In this document: positions 19,035-27,726 of the stretch, piece after piece
How the letters are laid out: each line of letters starts with the position of its first letter
How positions within the stretch are numbered: the first letter of the stretch is position 1
Assembly: GCA_963811225.1 (NCBI GenBank)
Contig: CAWEQO010000012.1
Location: 682,001 to 746,000 of the forward strand
DNA length: 64,000 bases
From: CAWEQO01 sp963811225
GTDB taxonomy: Bacteria > Chloroflexota > Anaerolineae > Anaerolineales > Anaerolineaceae
Direction: 5' to 3'
The notes under the pieces: model-generated
The model's input: only the letters and a program-made list of their open reading frames with translations
The model's database searches: none
What the model was told of the DNA's origin: nothing
Translations under genes and position numbers: made by a program

Positions 19035-20228
19035 CTAAGCCTGGCTCTTTCTATCCGAGGTTTCCTCTGCCAGCTCTTTTTGCAGCTCGGCGAACAGGTC
19101 TTCATAATGCCGTGCGATCGTATCCGGACGGTAGCGAATGGCGATCTCAGCGGGGTCTTTCACGTAAGCTTGCGGGTCGGCGAAGATATCCAGCAGGGCT
19201 TGCGCCAGGGCATCCGAATCGCCGATCGGCACCACTTTACCCATCCCGTGCACCTTGACAGGCTGGCGCACGCCCGGCAGGTTGGATGCCACCGACGGCA
19301 CACCGTTGATCATGGCCTCGATCTGTACCAGCCCGAACGCCTCGGTTGAGTTGAGGCTGGGCAGCACCAGTGCGTCCAGGTTCGGGTAGAAGCGGGCCAT
19401 CTCTTTGGGGTCCAGGTTGCCCAGGAACTGCCAGTGGCCTTCCCTCTGGTAACGCTCGATGGTCGGCCACAGGCGCTTGAAGTAAGCTTCCTCACCCATG
19501 ATGTTCTGATAGGACCCGGCGAACTGCACCAGCGCATTCGGATGTTCCTCTAAGATGCGCGGCATGGCCCGCAGCAGGATCTCGACGCCCTTCTCACTGG
19601 CAAAGCGGGCAGCCATGCCGATCACAGGGCGGTGATTTTCAGGATTGTGCTCCTGGCGGAAGGCTTCCACCAACTCCTGCGACACCTCGGGCAGCTCTAC
19701 CGGCGGCGGGATGATGTGCAGCTTGTTCGGGTAGCGGTTGAGGAACGAGGAATGCTCGGCGTAATCCTGGGTGTAGGTGACGATGCGATGCGTGCCGAGG
19801 GCCGCCAGGTTGTTCATCACGAGCACAGCCTGGTTGGCGGTCCAGGCCATCAGCCCGGGAGGCATGCGCAGGTCGCAGTGATAAGTGATGATGGTGGGTT
19901 TTTTCCACATCCGACCGCGCAGGGCGATCCCGGCTGCGTCGAACTGCGGCAGGTGCAGGTGGATCACGTCGTTCTCACGCACCAGCCGGTTGGCGATCAG
20001 GCCGAAGGTAGGCATGATCACGCCCTTGCTGAGGCGGAACATAACCGGGGCGCGCACAATCCGCACCCCGTCTTGCACTTCTTCCGCCGGCAGGCTTTTG
20101 TCGTAGCGCGAGGTCAGCACGGTCACCTTGTGACCACGCTTGACCATGGCTTTCGCCAGCCGCTCGGCGTAAATTGTCAGCCCACTGGTGTGCGGGCGGT
20201 AATAAGTCAAAACGATCAAAACGCGCAT
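19035..20228 (-). CDS. GT4 family glycosyltransferase
   Basis: 397 residues with the two-Rossmann GT-B fold. The N-terminal half begins MRVLIVLTYYRPHTSGLTIYAERLA and holds VIHLHLPQFDAAG. The C-terminal half has GMAARFASEKGVEILLRAM and the EX7E nucleotide-sugar signature in STEAFGLVQIEAM. Such enzymes act at the cytoplasmic face and use NDP-sugars. Here it sits 21 bp after the epimerase gene and 5 bp before the methyltransferase gene, pointing to a short glycan assembly operon. Donor sugar is unknown. Confidence 0.9.
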   Translation of the reverse strand: MRVLIVLTYYRPHTSGLTIYAERLAKAMVKRGHKVTVLTSRYDKSLPAEEVQDGVRIVRAPVMFRLSKGVIMPTFGLIANRLVRENDVIHLHLPQFDAAGIALRGRMWKKPTIITYHCDLRMPPGLMAWTANQAVLVMNNLAALGTHRIVTYTQDYAEHSSFLNRYPNKLHIIPPPVELPEVSQELVEAFRQEHNPENHRPVIGMAARFASEKGVEILLRAMPRILEEHPNALVQFAGSYQNIMGEEAYFKRLWPTIERYQREGHWQFLGNLDPKEMARFYPNLDALVLPSLNSTEAFGLVQIEAMINGVPSVASNLPGVRQPVKVHGMGKVVPIGDSDALAQALLDIFADPQAYVKDPAEIAIRYRPDTIARHYEDLFAELQKELAEETSDRKSQA

Positions 20229-20249
20229 TGCAAAAAAAGCCTTACTTGT

Positions 20250-21278
20250 TTATTTTTCGAACAGTTCTCTGTTCGCTTTCACCCAATCAAATAGGCGCTG
20301 CAAGCCCTCTTGGACACTTACCTGTGGGGTCCAGCCCAGCTCTTCCCCGGCCTTGCGGATATCGGAGACGTAGATGCGCTGGTCGCCGGGACGCCAGTCG
20401 GACCAGCTGACCGGCACCTCGTGGCCCACGGCTTCTTGCAGCATTGGACCGAAGTCTTTCCATACCGAGATGACGTTCGTGGGCCCGCCGCCGACGTTGT
20501 AGACCTGCCCGGCGACCCGGTCGATATTCTCCAGGCTGGTGTCGTAGGCATTCAACAGGTCTTCGACGTACAGCACGTCGCGCACCTGCTTACCGTCGCC
20601 GTAGATCGAGATTGGCTTGCCGGTCACTGCAGCGATTACGAACCAGGCCAGCCAGCCCTGGTCTTCGATACCAAACTGGCGCGGGCCGTAGATGCAGCTC
20701 TGACGCAGCACCACGGTCGGGAGATCGTAGATGCGGTTGTAATCGCGCACATACTGGTCGCCGGAGCCTTTGGAGCAGCCATAGGGCGAGTGGAAATCGA
20801 GCGGCTGCTTCTCTGAAATACCATAAGGCATGGTCAGGTAGTGGTAGTCCGTTTCCCCTTCTACCACAGCCACCTCTTCCATGCCGCCGTAGACCTTGTT
20901 GGTGGAGGCATACAGCACTGCCGGGCTGCGGCCCGAGGCGCGCGCCGCTTCCATCACGTTGAAGGTGCCGTTGGCGTTGATCTCGAAGTCCTCACGCGGA
21001 TCGACCACTGAAGTGGTCACGGCGACCTGCGCCGCAAGATGAACGATCACATCTGCGTCCTTGGCCGCTTGCCGGATAGCCTCTGCGTCGCGCACATCCG
21101 CCCGGACCAACTGATAGGCGTCGCCGTACTGCTGGCGCAGCCATTCCAGGTTCAATTTTGCCCCGCCTCTCGACAGGTTATCGTAGATGGTGACGGTTTC
21201 GCCGCGCTGTACGAGCCGCGATACATAATTGGAACCGATGAACCCAGCGCCCCCGGTTACAAGATACTTTCTCGACAT
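20250..21278 (-). CDS. NDP-sugar epimerase/dehydratase (extended SDR)
   Basis: 342 residues from the ATG at 21278, with GGAG about 11 nt upstream; a GTG four codons earlier overlaps that site. The NAD-binding GGAGFIGSNYV motif and the catalytic segment YGCSKGSGDQYV (YxxxK) are clear. GPRQFGIEDQGWLAWF and YGDGKQVRDVLYVEDL resemble CDP-paratose/tyvelose 2-epimerases more than dTDP-glucose dehydratases. I infer an NDP-sugar converting enzyme feeding the neighbouring GT4 transferase. The exact substrate cannot be read from sequence. Confidence 0.87.
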   Translation of the reverse strand: MSRKYLVTGGAGFIGSNYVSRLVQRGETVTIYDNLSRGGAKLNLEWLRQQYGDAYQLVRADVRDAEAIRQAAKDADVIVHLAAQVAVTTSVVDPREDFEINANGTFNVMEAARASGRSPAVLYASTNKVYGGMEEVAVVEGETDYHYLTMPYGISEKQPLDFHSPYGCSKGSGDQYVRDYNRIYDLPTVVLRQSCIYGPRQFGIEDQGWLAWFVIAAVTGKPISIYGDGKQVRDVLYVEDLLNAYDTSLENIDRVAGQVYNVGGGPTNVISVWKDFGPMLQEAVGHEVPVSWSDWRPGDQRIYVSDIRKAGEELGWTPQVSVQEGLQRLFDWVKANRELFEK

Positions 21279-21296
21279 GCCTGGTTTCACTCCAAA

Positions 21297-22316
21297 CTAT
21301 GAGATTTCACTGGGGTTCTCGCCGGTCGCCAGGATCTCCGAAAACAAGTTGGAGAGCGAGCGGCCTTGCAAGAGCAAGCCCCAAAGTCCAAGAATTCCAG
21401 TCAAGACGAACTGGAAAATATGCATCAATAAAGCGTACCCGAGCGCCCCGGCGCTGGCGCCCAAAACCGTTAAGGCCGCCACAATCGAGCCTTCGAACAG
21501 GCCGATGCCGCTCGGCGCCGAAGGCAGGGCAATGCCCATCGCAAGCACTGAGTCGACGAAGGCCGCCCACCACACCGGCGCTTGCGGGGCGATGATCAGC
21601 AGCATCACGTAGTAGATCAGGACCCAAATACCCCAAGACAGCGCGATCCAGAAGAAGCTCAAAAAGAACTGCGACGGCTTGGTCAGCACGGAGAAGCCCT
21701 TAAGCACCGACTCCACCTGCGGCAGTGCGTACTTGCGCACCAGCGCCCAGCGCCCGCCCAGGCGTTCCATCCATGACATCACCGGCCCCGGATTGCGGGC
21801 AATCAGGTACAGAGCGATGAGACCGGCAAACACCAGTCCCAGGGTGATGTAAGCGATCACGTAATACTGCTGCATGCCCAAGGCCAGCGGCAAGGTGGTC
21901 AGCAGCAGCGTGGCCGCCATGACCAGGTCGAAGGAGCGCTCGATCACGATGGTCGAGAGCACACGGAATGGGCTGAGCTTGATGGCGCGGCCCATGAAGA
22001 CCGCCCGGCCCAGCTCGCCGGCCCGCAGCGGAAAGATGTTGTTGAGGAAATAACCGATATTGATGATAAAAAAGCTTTGCTTGAGACTTGGGCGCCCTTG
22101 CAAGAGCACACGCCAGGCCATCGCCCGCGTCCCCAAAGAAATCACAGTCAGCGCCGCCGCGATCACAAGGTTCATCGGCCGCAGCGCCTTGAACGCCAGG
22201 CTGATATCTTGCCACTGCGATAAGCTTAAAACGACTGCAATTGCGACAACACTAATCAAAACACCCGGCAGCCAGCGGATTGCTTTTCGCCAGAAGGAGT
22301 TCTTCTTCGGCTGCAT
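21297..22316 (-). CDS. UPF0104/AglD-like membrane protein (LPG synthase TM family)
   Basis: 339 residues with about eight membrane helices. NIFPLRAGELGRAVFMGR and LPSAPSGIGLFEGSIVAAL are the two conserved stretches of the family that includes the transmembrane part of MprF and archaeal AglD. Several members act in polyprenyl-linked glycan or lipid transfer. It has no synthase domain. It lies 18 bp upstream of the epimerase and 3 bp after lepA, so it may be transcribed with both. A role in moving or using lipid-linked sugars fits the context but is inferred. Confidence 0.85.
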   Translation of the reverse strand: MQPKKNSFWRKAIRWLPGVLISVVAIAVVLSLSQWQDISLAFKALRPMNLVIAAALTVISLGTRAMAWRVLLQGRPSLKQSFFIINIGYFLNNIFPLRAGELGRAVFMGRAIKLSPFRVLSTIVIERSFDLVMAATLLLTTLPLALGMQQYYVIAYITLGLVFAGLIALYLIARNPGPVMSWMERLGGRWALVRKYALPQVESVLKGFSVLTKPSQFFLSFFWIALSWGIWVLIYYVMLLIIAPQAPVWWAAFVDSVLAMGIALPSAPSGIGLFEGSIVAALTVLGASAGALGYALLMHIFQFVLTGILGLWGLLLQGRSLSNLFSEILATGENPSEIS

Positions 22317-22319
22317 GTT

Positions 22320-24116
22320 CTATTCATCCTCCAGGCTGAGAACAGCCATGAAAGCCTCTTGTGGAATTTCGACGCTTCCTACCATTTTCATTCTGCGTTT
22401 CCCCCGTTTTTGCTTTTCCAATAATTTTTTCTTGCGTGAGATATCGCCGCCGTAGCATTTCGCCAGCACATCTTTACGCAAGGCCTTCACATTGGCGCGT
22501 GAGATCACCCGACCGCCGGAGGATGCCTGGATCGCCACGTCGTACATCTGGCGCGGGATCAGGTCTTTAAGCCTGCTCACCAGGGCCTGGCCCTTGTGGT
22601 AAGCGTCCTCTTTGTGGACGATCGCCGCCAGGGCATCCACCGAATCACCACCCACCAGCACCTCTAATTTAACCAAATTGCCGGGGCGGTAATCGGCAAA
22701 CTGGTAATCCATCGAAGCATAGCCGCGCGTGCGCGACTTCAACTCATCAAAGAAGTTTACCAAAATTTCGGACAAAGGGATCTCGAATCCCAACTGGACT
22801 CGGTTCGGGGCGGGGTAATCCTGCTCGCCGAACACGCCGTGGCGCTTGGTGACCAGCTCCATCACCTGCCCGTAATAATCGGTGGGGGTGATGATCTGCA
22901 AGTTCATCCACGGCTCGTGGATCTCCTGGATCTTTGCTTCATCCGGCAGGTCGGCAGGCGAGTCGATCATGATCACCTCACCGTCCAGCATCACCACCTC
23001 ATATTCCACTGACGGCGCGGTCACAACAATATCCAGATCGTACTCGCGCTCCAGGCGCTCCTGGATGATCTCCATATGGAACAGGCCCAGGAAGCCGCAG
23101 CGGAAGCCGAAGTTTAGCGCCTGAGAAGTCTCAGGCTGGTAGACCAGCGATGCGTCGTTTAGCTGTAACTTTTCCAGGGAATCCTTGAGGTCGGCATAGT
23201 CCTCGCCTTCCACCGGATAGATCCCGGCGAAAACCATCGGCTTAGCCTTGCGATAACCCGGTAGGGGCCTGGCGGCCGGATTGCTGGCCAGGGTGATCGT
23301 GTCACCCACCCGGCACTCCGCCACGTTTTTCAGACCGGTCGCGATATACCCCACCTCGCCAGCGGCAAGCTGATCGACGGCGCGCATGTCGGGGGCGAAA
23401 ATGCCCAGTTCAAGCGGTTTGACGTTCACGCTGTTCGACATGACCCGGATGGTCTCGCCGTTCTTGATGCTGCCCTCGGTGATCCTTGCGTAAGCGACCA
23501 CGCCGCGGTATGTATCGTAATGAGAGTCGAAGATCAGGGCTCGCAGGGGCGCATCGCGCTGACCGCGCGGCGGCGGCACCAGCCTGACGATCTGCTCCAA
23601 TACCTTGTCGACGTTGGTGCCTTCCTTGGCCGAGATCCGGATGATGTCCTCATCGGGAATGCCGAGCAGGTTACTGATGTCGTCGGCGACCTCGTCCGGG
23701 CGGGCTGAGATTAGATCGACCTTGTTGATGACCGGGATGATCACCAGGTTGGATTCGAGGGCCAGATACAGGTTTGCCAGCGTCTGAGCCTCGATGCCCT
23801 GGGTGGCGTCCACAACCAGTAAAGCGCCCTCGCATGCTTCCAGGGCGCGACTGACCTCATAGTTGAAGTCGACGTGACCGGGGGTATCGATCAAGTTCAG
23901 CTCGTAGGTCTCACCGTCCTGGGCGTTGTACACCATGCGAACGGCCGAGGCCTTGATGGTGACGCCTTTCTCACGCTCCAGGTCCATCGTGTCGAGCACC
24001 TGATCCATCATTTCCCGCTCGGATATTGTGCCGGTCAACTGCAGCATGCGGTCCGCCATGGTGGACTTGCCGTGGTCGACGTGGGCGATAATGCAAAAAT
24101 TCCGTATCTGATCCAT
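22320..24116 (-). CDS. lepA: Elongation factor 4 (LepA)
   Basis: Translational GTPase that acts on the ribosome. With the ATG at 24116 the product is 598 residues, the normal family length, and begins MDQIRNFCIIAHVDHGKST. The ATG 39 bp upstream would add 13 non-conserved residues. G motifs seen are AHVDHGKST (G1), DTPGHVDF (G3) and NKVDL (G4). The LepA C-terminal domain ends with YGGDISRKKKLLEKQKRGKRRMK, the lysine-rich family signature. It heads the minus-strand run that continues into the glycan genes. Confidence 0.97.
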   Translation of the reverse strand: MDQIRNFCIIAHVDHGKSTMADRMLQLTGTISEREMMDQVLDTMDLEREKGVTIKASAVRMVYNAQDGETYELNLIDTPGHVDFNYEVSRALEACEGALLVVDATQGIEAQTLANLYLALESNLVIIPVINKVDLISARPDEVADDISNLLGIPDEDIIRISAKEGTNVDKVLEQIVRLVPPPRGQRDAPLRALIFDSHYDTYRGVVAYARITEGSIKNGETIRVMSNSVNVKPLELGIFAPDMRAVDQLAAGEVGYIATGLKNVAECRVGDTITLASNPAARPLPGYRKAKPMVFAGIYPVEGEDYADLKDSLEKLQLNDASLVYQPETSQALNFGFRCGFLGLFHMEIIQERLEREYDLDIVVTAPSVEYEVVMLDGEVIMIDSPADLPDEAKIQEIHEPWMNLQIITPTDYYGQVMELVTKRHGVFGEQDYPAPNRVQLGFEIPLSEILVNFFDELKSRTRGYASMDYQFADYRPGNLVKLEVLVGGDSVDALAAIVHKEDAYHKGQALVSRLKDLIPRQMYDVAIQASSGGRVISRANVKALRKDVLAKCYGGDISRKKKLLEKQKRGKRRMKMVGSVEIPQEAFMAVLSLEDE

Positions 24117-24140
24117 AGTCGGATGAAGTATACCGCATAT
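24117..24140 (-). promoter_or_regulatory. Candidate leaderless promoter of lepA
   Basis: On the minus strand TATACT (24132-24127) lies 10 nt before the lepA ATG at 24116, with only a weak -35 (ATGAC-like) upstream. Transcription would start 2-4 nt before the ATG, and no Shine-Dalgarno sequence is present. This also supports the shorter start codon. Inferred from motif spacing only. Confidence 0.4.
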
Positions 24141-24175
24141 TTGACTATACGTCATTGAAGAAGAAAAAGGTGCGC

Positions 24176-24202
24176 GCGGTCAAACGTTGTCGATTTGACC
24201 GC
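24176..24202. other. Inverted repeat in divergent promoter region
   Basis: GCGGTCAAA (24176-24184) and TTTGACCGC (24194-24202) are perfect inverted copies around a 9-nt spacer. They lie between the divergent lepA and coiled-coil genes, about 40 bp from each -10 element. A regulator operator is the simplest guess; a weak hairpin is the alternative. Confidence 0.35.
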
Positions 24203-24240
24203 TTCAGCAAAAAAATCACTGCTCGCTGTTACGTTCAAAG

Positions 24241-24246
24241 TATAAT
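24241..24246 (+). promoter_or_regulatory. Candidate -10 element for the coiled-coil gene
   Basis: A consensus TATAAT lies 75 bp upstream of the ATG at 24321. No good -35 hexamer is found at 16-18 bp, so confidence is modest. Confidence 0.4.
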
Positions 24247-24320
24247 TAGATTTAAAAAGATAGTGGAATATATGTAGACCTTCGAGAATTGCAAAACCGG
24301 TCCATAAAAAGGAGCTGTTA

Positions 24321-24830
24321 ATGTCGAGCTTTCGTTCAGGCGGGCGCAGGAGAATTATTAATCACAAATGGCGGGAGTACAAAGAGTTATACGATACGCT
24401 GCTCGAGGAGAACAAGGCGGTTTGGCGGCAAAACGAGCGCAAGCGGAAAGCTGCCGAGTCCGATCGTGAAGGTGCGTCTGCCGAACGAGAAGGTGCCGAA
24501 GAAGACAGGATCGTTTCTGAGGAGGTACGTTTATCCGCAGAACATAGGCGGGAAGTGGCCGAAGAAAAACGAAAAAGGGCCGATCAAGGTCGTATATTTT
24601 TAGAGGAGCAGCGTGAGGAAAATGAGAAGGCTCGTCAGAATGCTGAGATGATCCGACACATCGCTGAAGAAGTGCGCGAGGAAGCCGAAGCGCTGCGCAG
24701 GGTTACCGAAAAGGCTCGCCAGGATGCCGAATCCTTGCGGCAAGCCAACAAAGAGCAGCAGGAATTGATCAACGAGATGCGGAAGTCACTGATTGAATTC
24801 ATTGAGTCGCAGAAGAAAAAATACTCATAG
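24321..24830 (+). CDS. Heptad-repeat coiled-coil protein of unknown function
   Basis: 169 residues preceded by AGGAG 8 nt before the ATG. Residues 45-142 are fourteen consecutive heptads of the form A-E-x-x-R-x-x; arginine occupies position 5 in every one (AESDR, ASAER, AEEDR, SEEVR, AEHRR, AEEKR and so on), and the preceding heptad (38-44) also fits. Basic residues are concentrated at the N-terminus (RSGGRRR) and C-terminus (ESQKKKYS). There is no signal peptide or membrane segment. A long, straight, highly charged helix or coiled coil is expected; no family name is recognised. It stands alone between divergent lepA and convergent tlyA. Confidence 0.85.
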   Translation: MSSFRSGGRRRIINHKWREYKELYDTLLEENKAVWRQNERKRKAAESDREGASAEREGAEEDRIVSEEVRLSAEHRREVAEEKRKRADQGRIFLEEQREENEKARQNAEMIRHIAEEVREEAEALRRVTEKARQDAESLRQANKEQQELINEMRKSLIEFIESQKKKYS

Positions 24831-24836
24831 AATTCA

Positions 24837-25664
24837 TTACGTCACCTCGTCCTCTACAAACACAGAACCAATCAAATCCCCTATATCAAGAGCGGGCGCG
24901 CCTGGGTAATACAAATGCACCAGGAATTCAATGTTACCTTTGGGCCCGTGCAGCGGCGAGCGGATCAATCCTTTCACTCCATATCCTGCCTCGACCGCAA
25001 ACCCCAACACCTCCTCCAGCACTTTGCGATGTACCAGCGGGTCTCGGATCACCCCCTCGCCGCGGGCCAACTCAGCCCGCCCGGCCTCGAACTGCGGTTT
25101 GATCAGCGCGACGACCTGGCCCAGACGCCCTCCCAAAACGGGTTCTGCGTCAGAGATGGGTCCAAACCACCCTGCCACCACCGGCAGGATGATCCGCAGC
25201 GAAATAAACGAAGCATCGATCGTTACCAGCGAAACCGGTTCAGGCAAGCGCCGGACGTGGCGGGCATTCGTGCGCTCCATCACCACGACGCGTGGATCGT
25301 TGCGCAGCTTCCAGTGCAGCTCGCCGTAGCCCACGTCGATGGCGTACACCCTGGCTGCGCCATGCTGCAGCAGCGCATCGGTAAATCCGCCGGTCGAGGC
25401 GCCCACGTCGGCGCACACTCTGCCATCCAGGCTCGTTAAATGAAACGCCTGCAGCGCCGCCTCCAGTTTTTCGCCGCCGCGCGACACGAACGGTGGGCCG
25501 CTCTCGATCTCAAGCCGGGCGTTCGGGGCCACTTTGGTAGCCGGTTTGACCACCATCTGTCCGTCCACGCGCACCTGGCCGGCCATCACAAGCCGCTGCG
25601 CCAGCGAGCGACTATCCACCATGCCCCGTTCGGTTAGCAAAACATCCAGGCGTATTTTCTTCAT
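24837..25664 (-). CDS. tlyA: TlyA family rRNA 2'-O-methyltransferase
   Basis: 275 residues. An N-terminal S4 RNA-binding domain (RLDVLLTERGMVDSRSLAQR, about 4-60) is followed by an RrmJ-like methyltransferase domain with DVGASTGGFTDALLQHG (motif I), VTIDASFIS and ALIKPQFE. Family members methylate 16S and/or 23S rRNA cytidines. Its stop lies 6 bp from the stop of the coiled-coil gene (convergent), and its start diverges from the prenyltransferase gene. Confidence 0.93.
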   Translation of the reverse strand: MKKIRLDVLLTERGMVDSRSLAQRLVMAGQVRVDGQMVVKPATKVAPNARLEIESGPPFVSRGGEKLEAALQAFHLTSLDGRVCADVGASTGGFTDALLQHGAARVYAIDVGYGELHWKLRNDPRVVVMERTNARHVRRLPEPVSLVTIDASFISLRIILPVVAGWFGPISDAEPVLGGRLGQVVALIKPQFEAGRAELARGEGVIRDPLVHRKVLEEVLGFAVEAGYGVKGLIRSPLHGPKGNIEFLVHLYYPGAPALDIGDLIGSVFVEDEVT

Positions 25665-25680
25665 AGGGTGATTTTACTCG
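25665..25680 (-). promoter_or_regulatory. Candidate leaderless promoter of tlyA
   Basis: On the minus strand TAAAAT (25676-25671) is six bases before the ATG at 25664 and no Shine-Dalgarno sequence is visible. Transcription would start at or next to the ATG. Motif evidence only. Confidence 0.35.
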
Positions 25681-25756
25681 AATGTGAAGGGAGTGGAGGA
25701 CTGTTGCTGTTCTCCGCTCTCTGTTCTCTACCTCCTACTTATGATATATTAATAAT

Positions 25757-26638
25757 ATGCTACGCGCCCTCATCAAAACCATGCGTCCCAAGCAGTGGAC
25801 CAAAAATGCTTTTGTGTTCGCCGCACTGGTGTTCGACCGCCAGTTAACCAACCCGTCGGCATTTGCGCGTACGCTGGCAGGTTTTGCTCTTTTCTGCTTG
25901 CTTTCCAGTTCCGTCTACATTATTAATGACATTGCCGACCGGGAAGCCGACCGCCGGCATCCCACCAAGCGCAATCGGCCCATCGCTTCGGGCAAGCTGC
26001 CGGTGCGCGTGGCTGTTATCGCCGCGGCCGGGCTGATTGTGTTCGCCCTCCCGCTGGCGTACCTGCTCTCACCCGGCTTCGCCGCCATCGCCTTGATCTA
26101 CCTGGCCGTCAACCTGGCCTATTCCAATTACTTCAAGCACATCCCACTGATCGACGTGATGATCCTGGCAGCCGGGTACGTGCTGCGGGTCGGTGCAGGC
26201 GTAATGCTGATCACGGTCGAGCGATTCTCGCCCTGGTTGTACGTGGTCACCACTCTGTTTGCACTCTATATCGGCTTCGGCAAGCGCCGGGCTGAGATGA
26301 CTCTGCTGGTTAACGGGAGCGGCGGCTCCACCCGCAAGGTGCTAGAAGGCTATTCCATCTACTTCCTCGATCAGCTCATCATCATCGTGTCGAGCACCAC
26401 CATCGTGGCGTACAGCCTGTACACCTTCTCGGCGCCCAACCTGCCCGACAATCATGTAATGATGCTGACCATCCCGTTCGTGCTGTACGGGATTTTCCGC
26501 TACCTGTACCTGCTGCTGGTCAAGGGGGAAGGCGGCGCGCCGGACGAACTGCTGCTCTCCGACCGCCCACTGCAGGCGACCATCTTTTTGTGGGGGCTGT
26601 CGATCCTGGTCATTTTCTACCTGTTTACGAGAGGATAA
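25757..26638 (+). CDS. UbiA-family decaprenyl-phosphate phosphoribosyltransferase-like enzyme
   Basis: 293 residues with about eight membrane helices. The first aspartate motif and its surroundings, NDIADREADRRHPTKRNRP, match mycobacterial DPPR synthase (Rv3806c type) more closely than UbiA, MenA or chlorophyll synthase. The known reaction moves phosphoribosyl from PRPP to a polyprenyl phosphate, the first step towards decaprenylphosphoryl arabinose or ribose. It lies 3 bp upstream of mevalonate kinase, so lipid precursor and head-group enzymes are probably co-expressed. No ribosome site is clear; AT-rich TATGAT and TATATT elements sit just before the ATG. Epimerase partners (DprE1/DprE2) are not in the window. 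Confidence 0.85.
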   Translation: MLRALIKTMRPKQWTKNAFVFAALVFDRQLTNPSAFARTLAGFALFCLLSSSVYIINDIADREADRRHPTKRNRPIASGKLPVRVAVIAAAGLIVFALPLAYLLSPGFAAIALIYLAVNLAYSNYFKHIPLIDVMILAAGYVLRVGAGVMLITVERFSPWLYVVTTLFALYIGFGKRRAEMTLLVNGSGGSTRKVLEGYSIYFLDQLIIIVSSTTIVAYSLYTFSAPNLPDNHVMMLTIPFVLYGIFRYLYLLLVKGEGGAPDELLLSDRPLQATIFLWGLSILVIFYLFTRG

Positions 26639-26641
26639 TCC

Positions 26642-27616
26642 ATGCCGGCGTTCACGGCTACCGCACCGGGGAAAGTCATCCTGTTCGGCGAGCATGCCGT
26701 CGTGTATGGCCGTCCGGCCATCGCCGTGCCGGTCACCCAGGTACATGCGAAAGCGACGGTCAGCGCGAACCTGGGCGGCGCGCCCGGACAGATCCTGATC
26801 GAAGCCCCGGACATCGGTTTGCGCGCGGCCGCCGTCGATTTGCCAGCCGAGCACCCGCTGGCCGTGGGGCTGGAAACCGTCCGGCAGCACGTCGGCGCCG
26901 AACGCCTGCCCGCCTTGCGGCTGAAAATCACCTCGACCATCCCGGTAGCCTCCGGCCTTGGTTCGGGCGCGGCCGTATCTGTGGCTGTAACCCGGGCCCT
27001 GGGCGCCTTCCTCGGACAGCCCTTCAGCGATGATGAAATCTCGGTCATTGCCTATGAGGTGGAAAAGATCCACCATGGCACGCCCTCCGGTATCGACAAC
27101 ACCGTGATCGCCCATGCCCGTCCGGTCTATTTCCGCCTCGGCCAGCCGCTGGAAGTGCTGCGTGTGCGTCACCCGTTCACCCTGATCATCGCCGACAGCG
27201 GCGTGCAGAGCGTGACCAGCGCCGTGGTCGGTGACCTGCGCCACCGCTGGCAGAAACAGCCTGCCTCATACGAGACACGCTTTGATACAATTGGAAAGAT
27301 CACCGAGGCCGCCCGCCAGGCCATCGAGCAAGGGGCGGTGGAAGCGCTTGGCCCGCTGATGAACGCCAACCAGCAGGAGCTGCAAGCATTGGGCGTCTCG
27401 TCGCCCGAGCTGGACCGGTTGGTCACAGCCGCCCTGGAAGCGGGCGCGAGCGGCGCAAAACTCTCCGGCGCGGGCTGGGGCGGCAACATGCTGGCTCTGG
27501 TCACACCCCAGCAAAGCGAAGAGGTGTCCGAGGCGCTGCAGCAAGCCGGTGCGGTGCGGACCATGCTCACGACGGTTCAACCGGAGATAGATCCTAAAGA
27601 CTTCGATGATCTTTAG
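26642..27616 (+). CDS. mvk: Mevalonate kinase
   Basis: 324 residues, GHMP kinase family; phosphorylates mevalonate with ATP. PGKVILFGEHAVVYGRPAI (motif 1), PVASGLGSGAAVSVAV (phosphate-binding loop), HHGTPSGIDNTV and KLSGAGWGGNML (motif 3) are complete. GAGAGG lies 8 nt before the ATG and the gap to the prenyltransferase stop is 3 bp. It shows that this organism makes isoprenoids from mevalonate, unusual for bacteria but known in Chloroflexota. The reductase, synthase and decarboxylase genes are elsewhere. Confidence 0.95.
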   Translation: MPAFTATAPGKVILFGEHAVVYGRPAIAVPVTQVHAKATVSANLGGAPGQILIEAPDIGLRAAAVDLPAEHPLAVGLETVRQHVGAERLPALRLKITSTIPVASGLGSGAAVSVAVTRALGAFLGQPFSDDEISVIAYEVEKIHHGTPSGIDNTVIAHARPVYFRLGQPLEVLRVRHPFTLIIADSGVQSVTSAVVGDLRHRWQKQPASYETRFDTIGKITEAARQAIEQGAVEALGPLMNANQQELQALGVSSPELDRLVTAALEAGASGAKLSGAGWGGNMLALVTPQQSEEVSEALQQAGAVRTMLTTVQPEIDPKDFDDL

Positions 27617-27626
27617 AACCAACCCG

Positions 27627-27694
27627 AGAAATCGGAGTGAGTGCTGCGGGTGAAGCGCTGCAGCGCTTCACCCGCAGCACTCACTCCGATTTCT
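27627..27694. repeat. 68-bp perfect palindrome
   Basis: The 34 bases 27627-27660 are an exact inverted copy of 27661-27694 with no spacer; the centre is GCGCTGCAGCGC. It fills most of the gap between mevalonate kinase and isopentenyl phosphate kinase, both on the plus strand. As RNA it would form one of the longest possible intercistronic hairpins. It may stop transcription, protect the upstream mRNA end or block exonucleases. No T run follows on the plus strand. Confidence 0.9.
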
Positions 27695-27726
27695 ACTATG
27701 CAAAGATAGAACGGGGACCGTGATCC

